Below, one piece after another: positions 24,023-31,532 of a stretch of 32,510 nt of DNA (the stretch's first letter is position 1; each line of letters opens with the position of its first letter). The notes below the pieces were generated by a model. The model did no database searches. It saw nothing but the letters and a program-made list of their open reading frames with translations, and was not told where the DNA came from. The DNA is from Anseongella ginsenosidimutans (GTDB taxonomy: Bacteria > Bacteroidota > Bacteroidia > Sphingobacteriales > Sphingobacteriaceae), in contig JAJUHF010000018.1 of the NCBI GenBank assembly GCA_029268045.1, positions 1 through 32,510 on the forward strand, given 5' to 3'. A program made the translations under genes and the position numbers.

Positions 24023-27000
24023 TTAGAAGCTGACATTCAAACCGGCCGTGATGGCTTTATAAATCGGAGCATTTCGTGCGTTCGCATTCCCAGTGGCGCG
24101 TTCGGGATCGAAATTTTCCATTTTGGTGAACGTGAGAAGATTTTGACCGGAGACAAATACCCGGATGCCGTTGACCTTCATCTTGTGTAGAATATCCTGT
24201 GGAAGTGTGTAACCGAGCTCAATGTTCTTCAGACGGAGATACGAGACGTTGTGAATGTAGAAGGAAGAAAGAATGTGATTATTGGCCCCGCCCATGCGTG
24301 GGAGCGTCTGGCTTGGATTTTCAGGTGTCCACCGGTTGATCCAGTAGCTGAGTCCGTTACTCCGTTCATCATTTAATGGTGTTTGTCCGTTCCCGATAAA
24401 AATCCGGTCTACCTCTCCAATGCCCTGCATCAGCACGCTCAGGTCCACCCCCTTGAAATTCAGACTCGCATGAAAGCCGTACAGCCATCGCGGATAGGGG
24501 TTTCCGATAACGGTCCGGTCGAACCCGTCAATGACTCCGTCCGGGACCCCCTCCGGCCCGCTTAAATCGGCGTAACGGATGTCTCCCGGCGCGGTACGCG
24601 GACTGCCGAACTGAATAGGCGCCGCTTCCACTTCCGCTTCGGTTTGAAATATGCCTTCCATGACGTAACCGTAGTAGGCCTGGTAGGGTGCCCCTTCCCG
24701 AATGATGGTATTGCCGTCGATCGTCTGAACCCCTGAGCCCAGACTTGTTACCTCATTTTCCGCAAAATGGGTGAGGTTGACACCCACGGTGTAGCGGAAT
24801 TCACCCTGCCGGTCGGTAAAATTCAGATTCATTTCAACACCCTGGTTAACCATTTCAGCAGCGTTTTGGGCAGCTAGGCTGCTTACACCCAACGAGCCGG
24901 GAATGGGAAAGTTGGTGTAGAGTATATTGTAGCTCCTCCGGTTGAAGAAGTCCGTTTCCAGGCTGAGCCGATTGTTCAGGAATGCGGCGTCCAATCCAAT
25001 ATTGTATTGCTCGCTGGTTTCCCATAAAATCGTGGGGTTCGCCAGACTGGTCAATGCGACTCCGCTGACGACCACGTCGTTGCCCAATACATAGTCCAGC
25101 CCGGCGTTATAGGTCTGATCGTAGATGTAATTTCCGATTCCATTGTTTCCGGTGCGGCCCCAGCTTCCGCGCAGTTTGAGACTGGTCAACGCCTGGCTTG
25201 AAGCCAGCCCTTTCATAAACGGTTCTTCGGAAATTCTCCACCCTGCTGAAAACGAGGGAAATGTGCCGTACCGGTTACCCGGGCCGAATTTGGACGATCC
25301 ATCCCGGCGGACATTCGCCTCAAAAAGGTAACGTCCAAGATAGCTGTAGTTTACACGGCCGAAAAAGGACTGCATGGCCTCTTCACTTCCGCCACCGGAA
25401 ACCGTCGGATTGGCAACCCCGCCTGCATTGAACTCCTGCAGGTTGTCCGAGGGGAAGTTCTCCAGCGATCCCTGGAAATTGTCCCATCGGTCATAGATAA
25501 CCGAATGTCCCGCCATGACACCCAGCCGGTGATCACCGAAATCGGAATCGTACCTGATTAGGTTTTCGTTCATCAGCCGGTAGTGTTTATTGAAACTGTT
25601 GGTCAAGGAATTCTGGTCGTTGAAACTGATGATGTTGTTATCGTAGTCCCTCTTTTCGACCGTGGGACGGAAATTGGATTCGTCGCGGAAGTCGAGATTC
25701 ACCGTTCCCGCGGACTCCAGGCTAAAATTACCGAAGGCAGCCTTCACACTCAACCGGTCGTTGATGCTGTAATCATGCGAGACAAAATCTCCCAGATAGC
25801 CCAGTTGAAGCGGTTGGAATTCGGTTCCCAGCGATGGATTCACGTTCTGCCAGGCGCCGTCCACGTATCCATATCCGCCATGGGAATAATAGGCCGGGAT
25901 GGTAGGAGCGTTCCGCCGGAACGAGTAAATCATATTGCTTACCACTCCTGAACCCCCGGAAGGGCCTTTAAATTTATTCAGCGATCCATTGAGGTTGTTG
26001 TCGAGACTCAGCCAACTTTTGATCCTGGACTGGACATTGGCCCGGAAGTTATACCGGTCCAGGTGAAACTTCCCCGTTACCACGGCTCCTTGTCCCATGT
26101 ATCCCAATGAAAAGCGGTAGTTTGTCTTGCCACTGCCGCCAGTCAATGCGAGGTAATGATTCTGTAGGGGGGCGTCCCGGAGTGTCTCTTTGGCCCAGTC
26201 TGTATTGGCGAACTGATCGGGGTTCGAGCCATCGCGGATTTGCTGAAGCTGTTCGTCGGTATACCTCGGATTATAAGGTTTACCGTCCGCTTCATTTTTG
26301 AATTTCTCGTTCATCAGCTCAGCATATTGCACCGCGTCTAAATACCGGGGCATGATCGTGGGCCGCTGGAACCCGAAGTAATTATTGTATTCAACCCGGA
26401 AATCCGAATCCCGTCCCTGTTTGGTGTTAACGACAATGACGCCGTTTGCGCCGCGTGCACCGTAAATGGCTCCCGCCGATGCGTCCTTGAGCACCGTGAT
26501 GGATTCAATGTCGGCCGGTGCAAGTCGGTTAAACTCACCCAGCCCGTCGAATTGCATTCCGTCGATCACAACCAGCGGGGCGGCATTCCCGAACGTTCCC
26601 AGTCCCCGGATATTGATGGACGAGCCGTCTGAACCCGGTAAACCCCCACCCTGGGTAAGTTGCACGCCCGAAAACCGACCGTACATCAATTGGGCGGAAT
26701 TGGTCACCGGAATGTTTACGACACTATCCATTCTAAGCGTCTGCACCGAACCCGTCAGGTTTATCTTTTCCTGCACGCCGTAACCGATTACCACGATCTG
26801 GTCGAGTTTCTGGCTGGAAAGGGTCATGGTCACAGCTAAATAGGTCCGGCCGTCCAGTTCAATATCCTGAGGCGCGTAACCGATCATGGAAAAACGAAGG
26901 GTGCTTTGCGGACCGTTGACTGTGAACGTGAAATTCCCGTTCTCATCGCTGGCGGTTCCGTTCTGGGTACCGACTTCCGTGATATTCACGCCAGGGAGCG

Positions 27001-27133
27001 GAGTCTGGTCGGCACCGTCGGTGACCGTTCCCTTGATGACAACCTGTGCGTGAAGTGTTCCTGCCGATAGCAACAGGAGGGATAGGAGTTGCCACCTGTA
27101 CAGGCTTCGGATTGAAAATGTAAAAAATCGCAT
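24023..27133 (-). CDS. SusC/RagA-family TonB-dependent outer membrane transporter
   Basis: The 1036-residue protein has a signal peptide ending near TLHAQ, a CarboxypepD-reg-like beta-sandwich (about 30-115; VVIKGTVTDGADQTPLPGVN), a TonB-box-like region with QIVVIGYGVQEK, a plug domain with the SusC hallmark LKDASAGAIYGARGANGVI, and a long 22-strand barrel with a C-terminal Phe. It imports oligosaccharides across the outer membrane using TonB energy. No STN domain is present, so it is not tied to an ECF sigma/anti-sigma pair; control probably comes from the HTCS. It heads the operon susC-susD-sulfatase, with the promoter box TATCTTTG 32 bases upstream of its ATG. Length is normal for the family. 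Confidence 0.97.
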   Translation of the reverse strand: MRFFTFSIRSLYRWQLLSLLLLSAGTLHAQVVIKGTVTDGADQTPLPGVNITEVGTQNGTASDENGNFTFTVNGPQSTLRFSMIGYAPQDIELDGRTYLAVTMTLSSQKLDQIVVIGYGVQEKINLTGSVQTLRMDSVVNIPVTNSAQLMYGRFSGVQLTQGGGLPGSDGSSINIRGLGTFGNAAPLVVIDGMQFDGLGEFNRLAPADIESITVLKDASAGAIYGARGANGVIVVNTKQGRDSDFRVEYNNYFGFQRPTIMPRYLDAVQYAELMNEKFKNEADGKPYNPRYTDEQLQQIRDGSNPDQFANTDWAKETLRDAPLQNHYLALTGGSGKTNYRFSLGYMGQGAVVTGKFHLDRYNFRANVQSRIKSWLSLDNNLNGSLNKFKGPSGGSGVVSNMIYSFRRNAPTIPAYYSHGGYGYVDGAWQNVNPSLGTEFQPLQLGYLGDFVSHDYSINDRLSVKAAFGNFSLESAGTVNLDFRDESNFRPTVEKRDYDNNIISFNDQNSLTNSFNKHYRLMNENLIRYDSDFGDHRLGVMAGHSVIYDRWDNFQGSLENFPSDNLQEFNAGGVANPTVSGGGSEEAMQSFFGRVNYSYLGRYLFEANVRRDGSSKFGPGNRYGTFPSFSAGWRISEEPFMKGLASSQALTSLKLRGSWGRTGNNGIGNYIYDQTYNAGLDYVLGNDVVVSGVALTSLANPTILWETSEQYNIGLDAAFLNNRLSLETDFFNRRSYNILYTNFPIPGSLGVSSLAAQNAAEMVNQGVEMNLNFTDRQGEFRYTVGVNLTHFAENEVTSLGSGVQTIDGNTIIREGAPYQAYYGYVMEGIFQTEAEVEAAPIQFGSPRTAPGDIRYADLSGPEGVPDGVIDGFDRTVIGNPYPRWLYGFHASLNFKGVDLSVLMQGIGEVDRIFIGNGQTPLNDERSNGLSYWINRWTPENPSQTLPRMGGANNHILSSFYIHNVSYLRLKNIELGYTLPQDILHKMKVNGIRVFVSGQNLLTFTKMENFDPERATGNANARNAPIYKAITAGLNVSF

Positions 27134-27165
27134 AATATTTGGACTAGGTTATAATAGCATGGAAA

Positions 27166-27173
27166 CAAAGATA
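27166..27173 (-). promoter_or_regulatory. susC operon -7 box (TATCTTTG)
   Basis: The minus strand reads TATCTTTG, a perfect match to TAnnTTTG, 32 bases upstream of the susC ATG. No TTTG is visible about 20 bases further upstream, consistent with a promoter that depends on an activator such as the HTCS. Confidence 0.5.
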
Positions 27174-27277
27174 GCCGGAGTCGTCCCGCCATGCGGGGTA
27201 TCTGCGTTCAAAAAGAGGGAAGGACGATTCAAATACAGCACCGGCGGCTTGGATGAGCGACTCCGTGAAATTCTTTG

Positions 27278-27285
27278 TACTTTTG
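27278..27285 (+). promoter_or_regulatory. ispG -7 box (TACTTTTG)
   Basis: TACTTTTG matches the consensus perfectly and ends 15 bases before the ATG at 27301. Its place inside the longer open frame starting at 27253 shows that the upstream ATG is not the start. Confidence 0.55.
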
Positions 27286-27300
27286 CAAAAAGAATTTTCT

Positions 27301-29304
27301 ATGACCGGAGAGGATGAGGTAAACACCGTGCTGGCTGGAAGATATTGCAATTCCCTTCTGGAATACGCTCGTTTCCGCACGCGCGAGGTAAAGATCGGGG
27401 ACCTTCCCCTGGGGGGCGATAACCCCATCCGGATTCAGTCCATGACCACCACCAATACGATGGACACACTGGCCACCGTGGAGCAGACCATCCGGATGGT
27501 GGACGCCGGCTGTGAATACGTCCGGATTACCGCGCCTAGTATAAAAGAAGCGCAGAATCTGGAGGCAATCAAAAAGGAACTGGCCCGCCGCGGCTATCGC
27601 GTTCCGCTGATTGCCGACATCCATTTTACCCCCAACGCCGCTGAAATCGCCGCCCGGATTGTGGAAAAAGTACGGGTTAATCCCGGAAATTTTGCCGATA
27701 AAAAACGTTTTGAAACCATAGAGTATACGCCCCAGGCATATCAGGCGGAGCTGGAACGCATCCGTAAACGCTTTGAACCGCTGGTGCGGATCTGCAAGGA
27801 ATACGGAACCGCCATGCGGATCGGGACGAATCACGGATCGCTTTCCGACCGGATTATGAGCTGGTATGGCGATACGCCCCGCGGAATGGTGGAATCGGCC
27901 ATGGAGTTTATCCGGATCTGCGCGGATATGGATTATCACGAGCTGGTCATTTCGATGAAGGCCAGCAATCCGCAGGTAATGGTGCAGGCCTACCGGCTGC
28001 TGGTGGAAACGATGGTGGCCGAGGGGATGAATTATCCCCTGCACCTGGGTGTTACCGAAGCCGGGGATGGGGAAGACGGCCGTATCAAGTCGGCAGTGGG
28101 AATCGGAACCTTGCTGGAAGACGGTCTGGGTGATACGATCCGCGTTTCCCTGACCGAAGAACCCGAACTGGAAATACCCGTGGCGCGTCAACTCGCCGAA
28201 CGGTACACCGGTCGGAAAATAGGGGCTGCCCCGCGGTCCTTCATCGCAGGGGATTTATCTTTTCCGGCGGGCTTCGATCCGTACCAATACAATAAACGCG
28301 CATCCGCCGAGCTGAATACCTTCATCGGCGGCGCCCAGGTGCCCCGCGTTGTCCTTGACATTTCCGCTGACCATCTGAAAAGTCCGGCCGTGCTGGATGC
28401 GGCGGGATACCGGTATTCCCCGTTGCTTGACAAGTACCACATGGGTGAACAATCGGTAGATTTTGCTTATCTCGGGAGCCGGCTGCCCTCGTTTACCATG
28501 CCGGGAAATCTGAAACAACTTTACGATTACCCCACCTGGCTGAAACTGGCGGACAAAAGGAATTGCCATCCCCTGTATACCTTAAAGGAATACACCGCCG
28601 CAGGAAGCCAGCGGGATGTGACGCTAAATCTGGTGCGCGTCACGTTGCAGGATTCGGATACGGAAATTTTCGGGGAGCTCCGGGCGGATCCCACGCTGGT
28701 TTTTGTGTTGGAAGTTGCCGAGTCCGCCCGGCACGGCATGGCCGAGCAGCGGGCCTTCTTTTTCAAGTTGATGGAGGCCGGACTGGACATCCCGGTGATC
28801 ATACGGAGGTCCTATTCGCCGGAGGACGATTCCCTTTCCAGGTTTCAGCTTTACGCGGCTACCGACGCGGGAGCGCTTCTGGTGGATGGATTGGGAGACG
28901 GCCTGTGGCTGGATGCTCCCGGATTTTCCCGGGAAGAAATTGTGAGTACCGCATTTGGTATCCTGCAGGCCACCCGGTCGCGGATCTCCCGGACAGAATA
29001 CATTTCCTGTCCTTCCTGCGGACGGACCTTATTCGATCTGCAAGAAACCACCCAGCTCATCCGAAGCCGTACCAGTCACCTGAAAGGAATCAAGATCGGG
29101 ATCATGGGCTGCATTGTAAACGGCCCAGGGGAAATGGCGGACGCCGATTACGGGTATGTGGGTACCGGGCCGGGCAAAATCACCCTGTACCGGGGTAAGG
29201 AAGTGGTCCGCAGGAATGTAAATACCGAAGATGCCGTGGATGAATTGATCGAACTGATTCGGGAAGACGGCAACTGGATTGAAGTGCAGGAAAATAAAAT
29301 GTAA
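27301..29304 (+). CDS. ispG: 4-hydroxy-3-methylbut-2-enyl diphosphate synthase (IspG/GcpE), long form
   Basis: The enzyme reduces methylerythritol cyclodiphosphate to HMBPP in the MEP isoprenoid pathway. At 667 residues it is much longer than the about 370-residue E. coli enzyme. The N-terminal TIM-barrel region has IRIQSMTTTNTMDT and an intact core (residues about 30-290). A large insertion of about 250 residues (roughly 290-550) follows, as known for the plant, Chlamydiae and Bacteroidota type. The C-terminal [4Fe-4S] domain has CPSCGR (Cys570, Cys573) and GCIVNGPGE (Cys604). The ATG at 27301 is chosen because a perfect promoter box lies at 27278-27285; the in-frame ATG at 27253 would precede the promoter. 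It is a monocistronic gene divergent from susC and convergent with the peroxiredoxin gene. Confidence 0.95.
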   Translation: MTGEDEVNTVLAGRYCNSLLEYARFRTREVKIGDLPLGGDNPIRIQSMTTTNTMDTLATVEQTIRMVDAGCEYVRITAPSIKEAQNLEAIKKELARRGYRVPLIADIHFTPNAAEIAARIVEKVRVNPGNFADKKRFETIEYTPQAYQAELERIRKRFEPLVRICKEYGTAMRIGTNHGSLSDRIMSWYGDTPRGMVESAMEFIRICADMDYHELVISMKASNPQVMVQAYRLLVETMVAEGMNYPLHLGVTEAGDGEDGRIKSAVGIGTLLEDGLGDTIRVSLTEEPELEIPVARQLAERYTGRKIGAAPRSFIAGDLSFPAGFDPYQYNKRASAELNTFIGGAQVPRVVLDISADHLKSPAVLDAAGYRYSPLLDKYHMGEQSVDFAYLGSRLPSFTMPGNLKQLYDYPTWLKLADKRNCHPLYTLKEYTAAGSQRDVTLNLVRVTLQDSDTEIFGELRADPTLVFVLEVAESARHGMAEQRAFFFKLMEAGLDIPVIIRRSYSPEDDSLSRFQLYAATDAGALLVDGLGDGLWLDAPGFSREEIVSTAFGILQATRSRISRTEYISCPSCGRTLFDLQETTQLIRSRTSHLKGIKIGIMGCIVNGPGEMADADYGYVGTGPGKITLYRGKEVVRRNVNTEDAVDELIELIREDGNWIEVQENKM

Positions 29305-29350
29305 GATGTTGTTATTTCCGCCACTGGAGCGTAAAACAACAACATCTTAC
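29301..29350 (-). terminator. Inverted repeat with 13-base perfect arms, likely terminator for the peroxiredoxin gene
   Basis: GTAAGATGTTGTT at 29301-29313 pairs with AACAACATCTTAC at 29338-29350, with a 24-base loop. Read on the minus strand the hairpin is followed by ATTTTATTTT, which suits an intrinsic terminator for the gene ending at 29357. On the plus strand there is no T-tract, so for ispG it is at most a 3'-end stabiliser. The left arm includes the ispG stop codon. The stem is AT-rich. Confidence 0.45.
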
Positions 29351-29356
29351 GGGTGA

Positions 29357-29995
29357 TTAGCGGTTGGGTTGGGGAGTATAACGCAGATAAGGCTTAATCC
29401 GGGTATGCCCTTTCGGGAAACGCTCCGGAATTTCCTCGTCCTTGACAGCTCCCGTAATGATCACATCCTGTCCATCCTCCCAGTTGGCAGGAGTGGCCAC
29501 TTTGTATTCGGCGGTAAGCTGCAGGCTGTCGATCACCCGCAGGATTTCGTTGAAGTTACGTCCTGTCGATGCCGGATAGGTAAGCGTTAATTTTATTTTC
29601 TTGTCCGGTCCGATAATGAAAACAGAACGTACCGTTGCGTTTTCAAGTGAATTCGGATGGATCATGTCATACAGATTGGCCACTTTGCGGTCGTGATCGG
29701 CGATCAACGGGAAGTTGACTTCCGTATTCTGCGTTTCGTTGATGTCGGCGATCCAGCCATGATGCGAATCCAAGGGATCCACGCTGACCGCTGCAACCTT
29801 CACGTTCCGTTTTTCGAATTCTTCCTTTAATTTGGCGGTTGCTCCGAGTTCGGTAGTGCAAACTGGAGTATAGTCTGCGGGATGCGAGAAAAGAACGCCC
29901 CAGCTATCTCCCAGCCATTCGTGAAAACTGATGGGGCCGGCGGTTGTTTCGGCCTGAAAATCGGGCGCGGTATCGCCCAGTCTGAGTGTTGCCAT
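29357..29995 (-). CDS. 1-Cys peroxiredoxin (Prx6 type)
   Basis: The 212-residue protein has the peroxidatic motif FSHPADYTPVCTTEL with Cys46, and no other cysteine in the sequence, so it works as a 1-Cys enzyme that needs an external reductant. The Prx6-type C-terminal domain is present (DSLQLT, TPANW, GEDVII-like GQDVIITGAVKDEE, then a FPKGH segment). It reduces hydrogen peroxide and organic hydroperoxides in the cytoplasm. The promoter TTTG-N21-TAAATTGG lies at 30055-30087 with a leader of about 50 bases. A palindromic Fur/PerR-type site is located between this gene and divergent hemA, in keeping with peroxide or iron control. Length matches the family, about 210-220. Confidence 0.94.
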   Translation of the reverse strand: MATLRLGDTAPDFQAETTAGPISFHEWLGDSWGVLFSHPADYTPVCTTELGATAKLKEEFEKRNVKVAAVSVDPLDSHHGWIADINETQNTEVNFPLIADHDRKVANLYDMIHPNSLENATVRSVFIIGPDKKIKLTLTYPASTGRNFNEILRVIDSLQLTAEYKVATPANWEDGQDVIITGAVKDEEIPERFPKGHTRIKPYLRYTPQPNR

Positions 29996-30054
29996 TTTTA
30001 GATTGATTTAATTAGTCTATGGATTAAGTAGTTATTAGTTCGTTTATTGAACAT

Positions 30055-30087
30055 CCAATTTAAATAAATGTTTCGAAGTGCAACAAA
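30055..30087 (-). promoter_or_regulatory. Peroxiredoxin promoter, TTTG-N21-TAAATTGG
   Basis: On the minus strand TTTG (complement of 30084-30087) and TAAATTGG (complement of 30055-30062) are 21 bases apart, matching the Bacteroidota spacing. The -7 box differs from TAnnTTTG at one position. Confidence 0.45.
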
Positions 30088-30124
30088 AAACCCGCAAAGA
30101 ATGTGCACAAACTGTTATTCTCAC

Positions 30125-30145
30125 TATTTAGAAGTATTCTAAATA
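30125..30145. promoter_or_regulatory. Perfect 9-3-9 palindrome, Fur/PerR/Irr-like operator
   Basis: TATTTAGAA at 30125-30133 and TTCTAAATA at 30137-30145 are perfect inverted repeats around GTA. The core TTTAGAA-N3-TTCTAAA closely resembles operators of the Fur superfamily (PerR boxes with TTAGAATnATTCTAA form, Irr boxes). It lies about midway between the peroxiredoxin and hemA promoters, both of which are common targets of such regulators. It is unlikely to be a terminator because it sits between divergent starts. Confidence 0.6.
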
Positions 30146-30188
30146 ATGGATCTGACAATCGGATGACAATGATCGTGGGAAGGTTTGG

Positions 30189-30196
30189 CATCTTTG
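30189..30196 (+). promoter_or_regulatory. Weak -7 box for hemA (CATCTTTG)
   Basis: CATCTTTG has seven of eight matches to TAnnTTTG and ends nine bases before the ATG at 30206. No TTTG is present about 20 bases upstream. It overlaps the TTG start of a longer open frame, which argues for the ATG start. Confidence 0.3.
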
Positions 30197-30205
30197 TATG
30201 CGAAA

Positions 30206-31474
30206 ATGGAAGAGCTGGGAAAACTCAAGATAATAGCTTTCACGCACCGTGATTTTAAGCTGGACGACGTTGGAAAGTTGGTTCTTGCGGAAGAGGAACG
30301 GCCCGCAAGACTTCAGGAGCTGAAAAACCGGTTTGGCTGGTCTGAATTAATGATGATCGCCACCTGCAACCGGGTCGAATTCATCTTTGTCAGTGAGCTC
30401 CCCGCCCTGGGCGCCTCAAACCACGCGGCAATCACTCCGGAATCCACTGCAGAAATTCTTCAGTTTCTTTATCCCGGGCTGGACGGGACAGAGATCGCGC
30501 AATTTGCGGAAAAGGCGGCGACGTTCGCCGGGGTGCCTGCGCTGGTCCATTTGATGAAAGTCTCCAGTTCGCTGGATTCGCTTGTGGTAGGTGAAAAAGA
30601 AATTCTGCTGCAGGTACGGCAATCGTACGAGGCTGCCCGCGGCATGGGGTTGACCGGGGATTTGCTGCGTCTGGTCATGGACCGTGTGGTAAAAGCCGCC
30701 AAGGAGGTTTATACCCATACGCGGATTGCCGAAAAGCCGGTTTCGGTTGTTTCGGTGGCGTACCGCCTGTTAAAATCACAGAAAACGACACCCGAAGCCA
30801 GAATACTGCTCATCGGTGCAGGGCAAACTAATAAACTCTTCTCAAAATATCTTCGAAAGCACGGTTCTACCAACTTTACCGTTTTTAACCGGACGTTGAG
30901 CAAAGCCGAGGAACTGGCGGCCGAACTGGGTGGTACCGCGCTCCCGCTGGAACAGTTGACCTCGTATAATAAAGGATTTGATGTAATCATCACCTGTACC
31001 GGCGCCGCTGGTCCAATCATTACCCCGGCCATTTACCAGAGCCTGTTGGCAGGGGAGAATTCCACCAAGACGATTGTCGATCTGGCGCTGCCATCGGATA
31101 CGGCCGAAGAACTTCGGACGGCCGAAGGGGTCCAGTTCATTGGAATGGAGCACCTGCAGGATATTGTCCGGCGGAATATGAACGAGCGATATCTGGAGCT
31201 TGAAGCGGCTGAAGCCATTATTGACCGCAATGTGCAGGAGTTCCGGCCGGTGCTGAGGCAAAGGCAGATCGAGCTGGCAATGCGGGAAGTTCCGCACAAG
31301 ATCAAGGAAATACGGGCATCCGCATTGAACAACGTATTTGTTGAAGATATTCAGCAGCTGGATCCGAATTCGCGTGAAGTGCTGGAAAAGGTATTGAACT
31401 ACATGGAAAAACGATACGTCAGCGTTCCCATGGTCATGGCGAAGGATATCCTGCTTAGCAAAAGCAATTATTAA
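30206..31474 (+). CDS. hemA: Glutamyl-tRNA reductase
   Basis: The 422-residue enzyme reduces glutamyl-tRNA to glutamate-1-semialdehyde, the first committed step of C5 tetrapyrrole synthesis. The N-terminal catalytic domain has MMIATCNRVEF with the nucleophile Cys54, the segment SSLDSLVVGEKEILLQVRQSY is the family signature, the NADPH-binding Rossmann fold has ILLIGAGQTNKLFSKYL, and the C-terminal dimerisation helix follows. The ATG at 30206 is preferred to the TTG at 30185, which falls on the likely promoter. The gene precedes hemC by 58 bases with no clear terminator, so both probably form an operon. The palindrome upstream suggests control by a Fur/PerR-type regulator, as known for PerR control of hemA in Bacillus. 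Confidence 0.96.
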   Translation: MEELGKLKIIAFTHRDFKLDDVGKLVLAEEERPARLQELKNRFGWSELMMIATCNRVEFIFVSELPALGASNHAAITPESTAEILQFLYPGLDGTEIAQFAEKAATFAGVPALVHLMKVSSSLDSLVVGEKEILLQVRQSYEAARGMGLTGDLLRLVMDRVVKAAKEVYTHTRIAEKPVSVVSVAYRLLKSQKTTPEARILLIGAGQTNKLFSKYLRKHGSTNFTVFNRTLSKAEELAAELGGTALPLEQLTSYNKGFDVIITCTGAAGPIITPAIYQSLLAGENSTKTIVDLALPSDTAEELRTAEGVQFIGMEHLQDIVRRNMNERYLELEAAEAIIDRNVQEFRPVLRQRQIELAMREVPHKIKEIRASALNNVFVEDIQQLDPNSREVLEKVLNYMEKRYVSVPMVMAKDILLSKSNY

Positions 31475-31532
31475 TCTTAATTTAAGTGTGGGTACGGCCG
31501 GATATTTGCTATAGACGGGCCGGGGGATAATT

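Noticed and set aside
27229-28191. Minus-strand open frame of 320 codons over ispG
   Set aside because: It is antisense to conserved ispG sequence, has His/Gly/Phe-rich low-quality composition and no recognisable family.
30185-30205. TTG-started N-terminal extension of hemA
   Set aside because: It adds seven residues not needed by the family and overlaps the likely -7 box.
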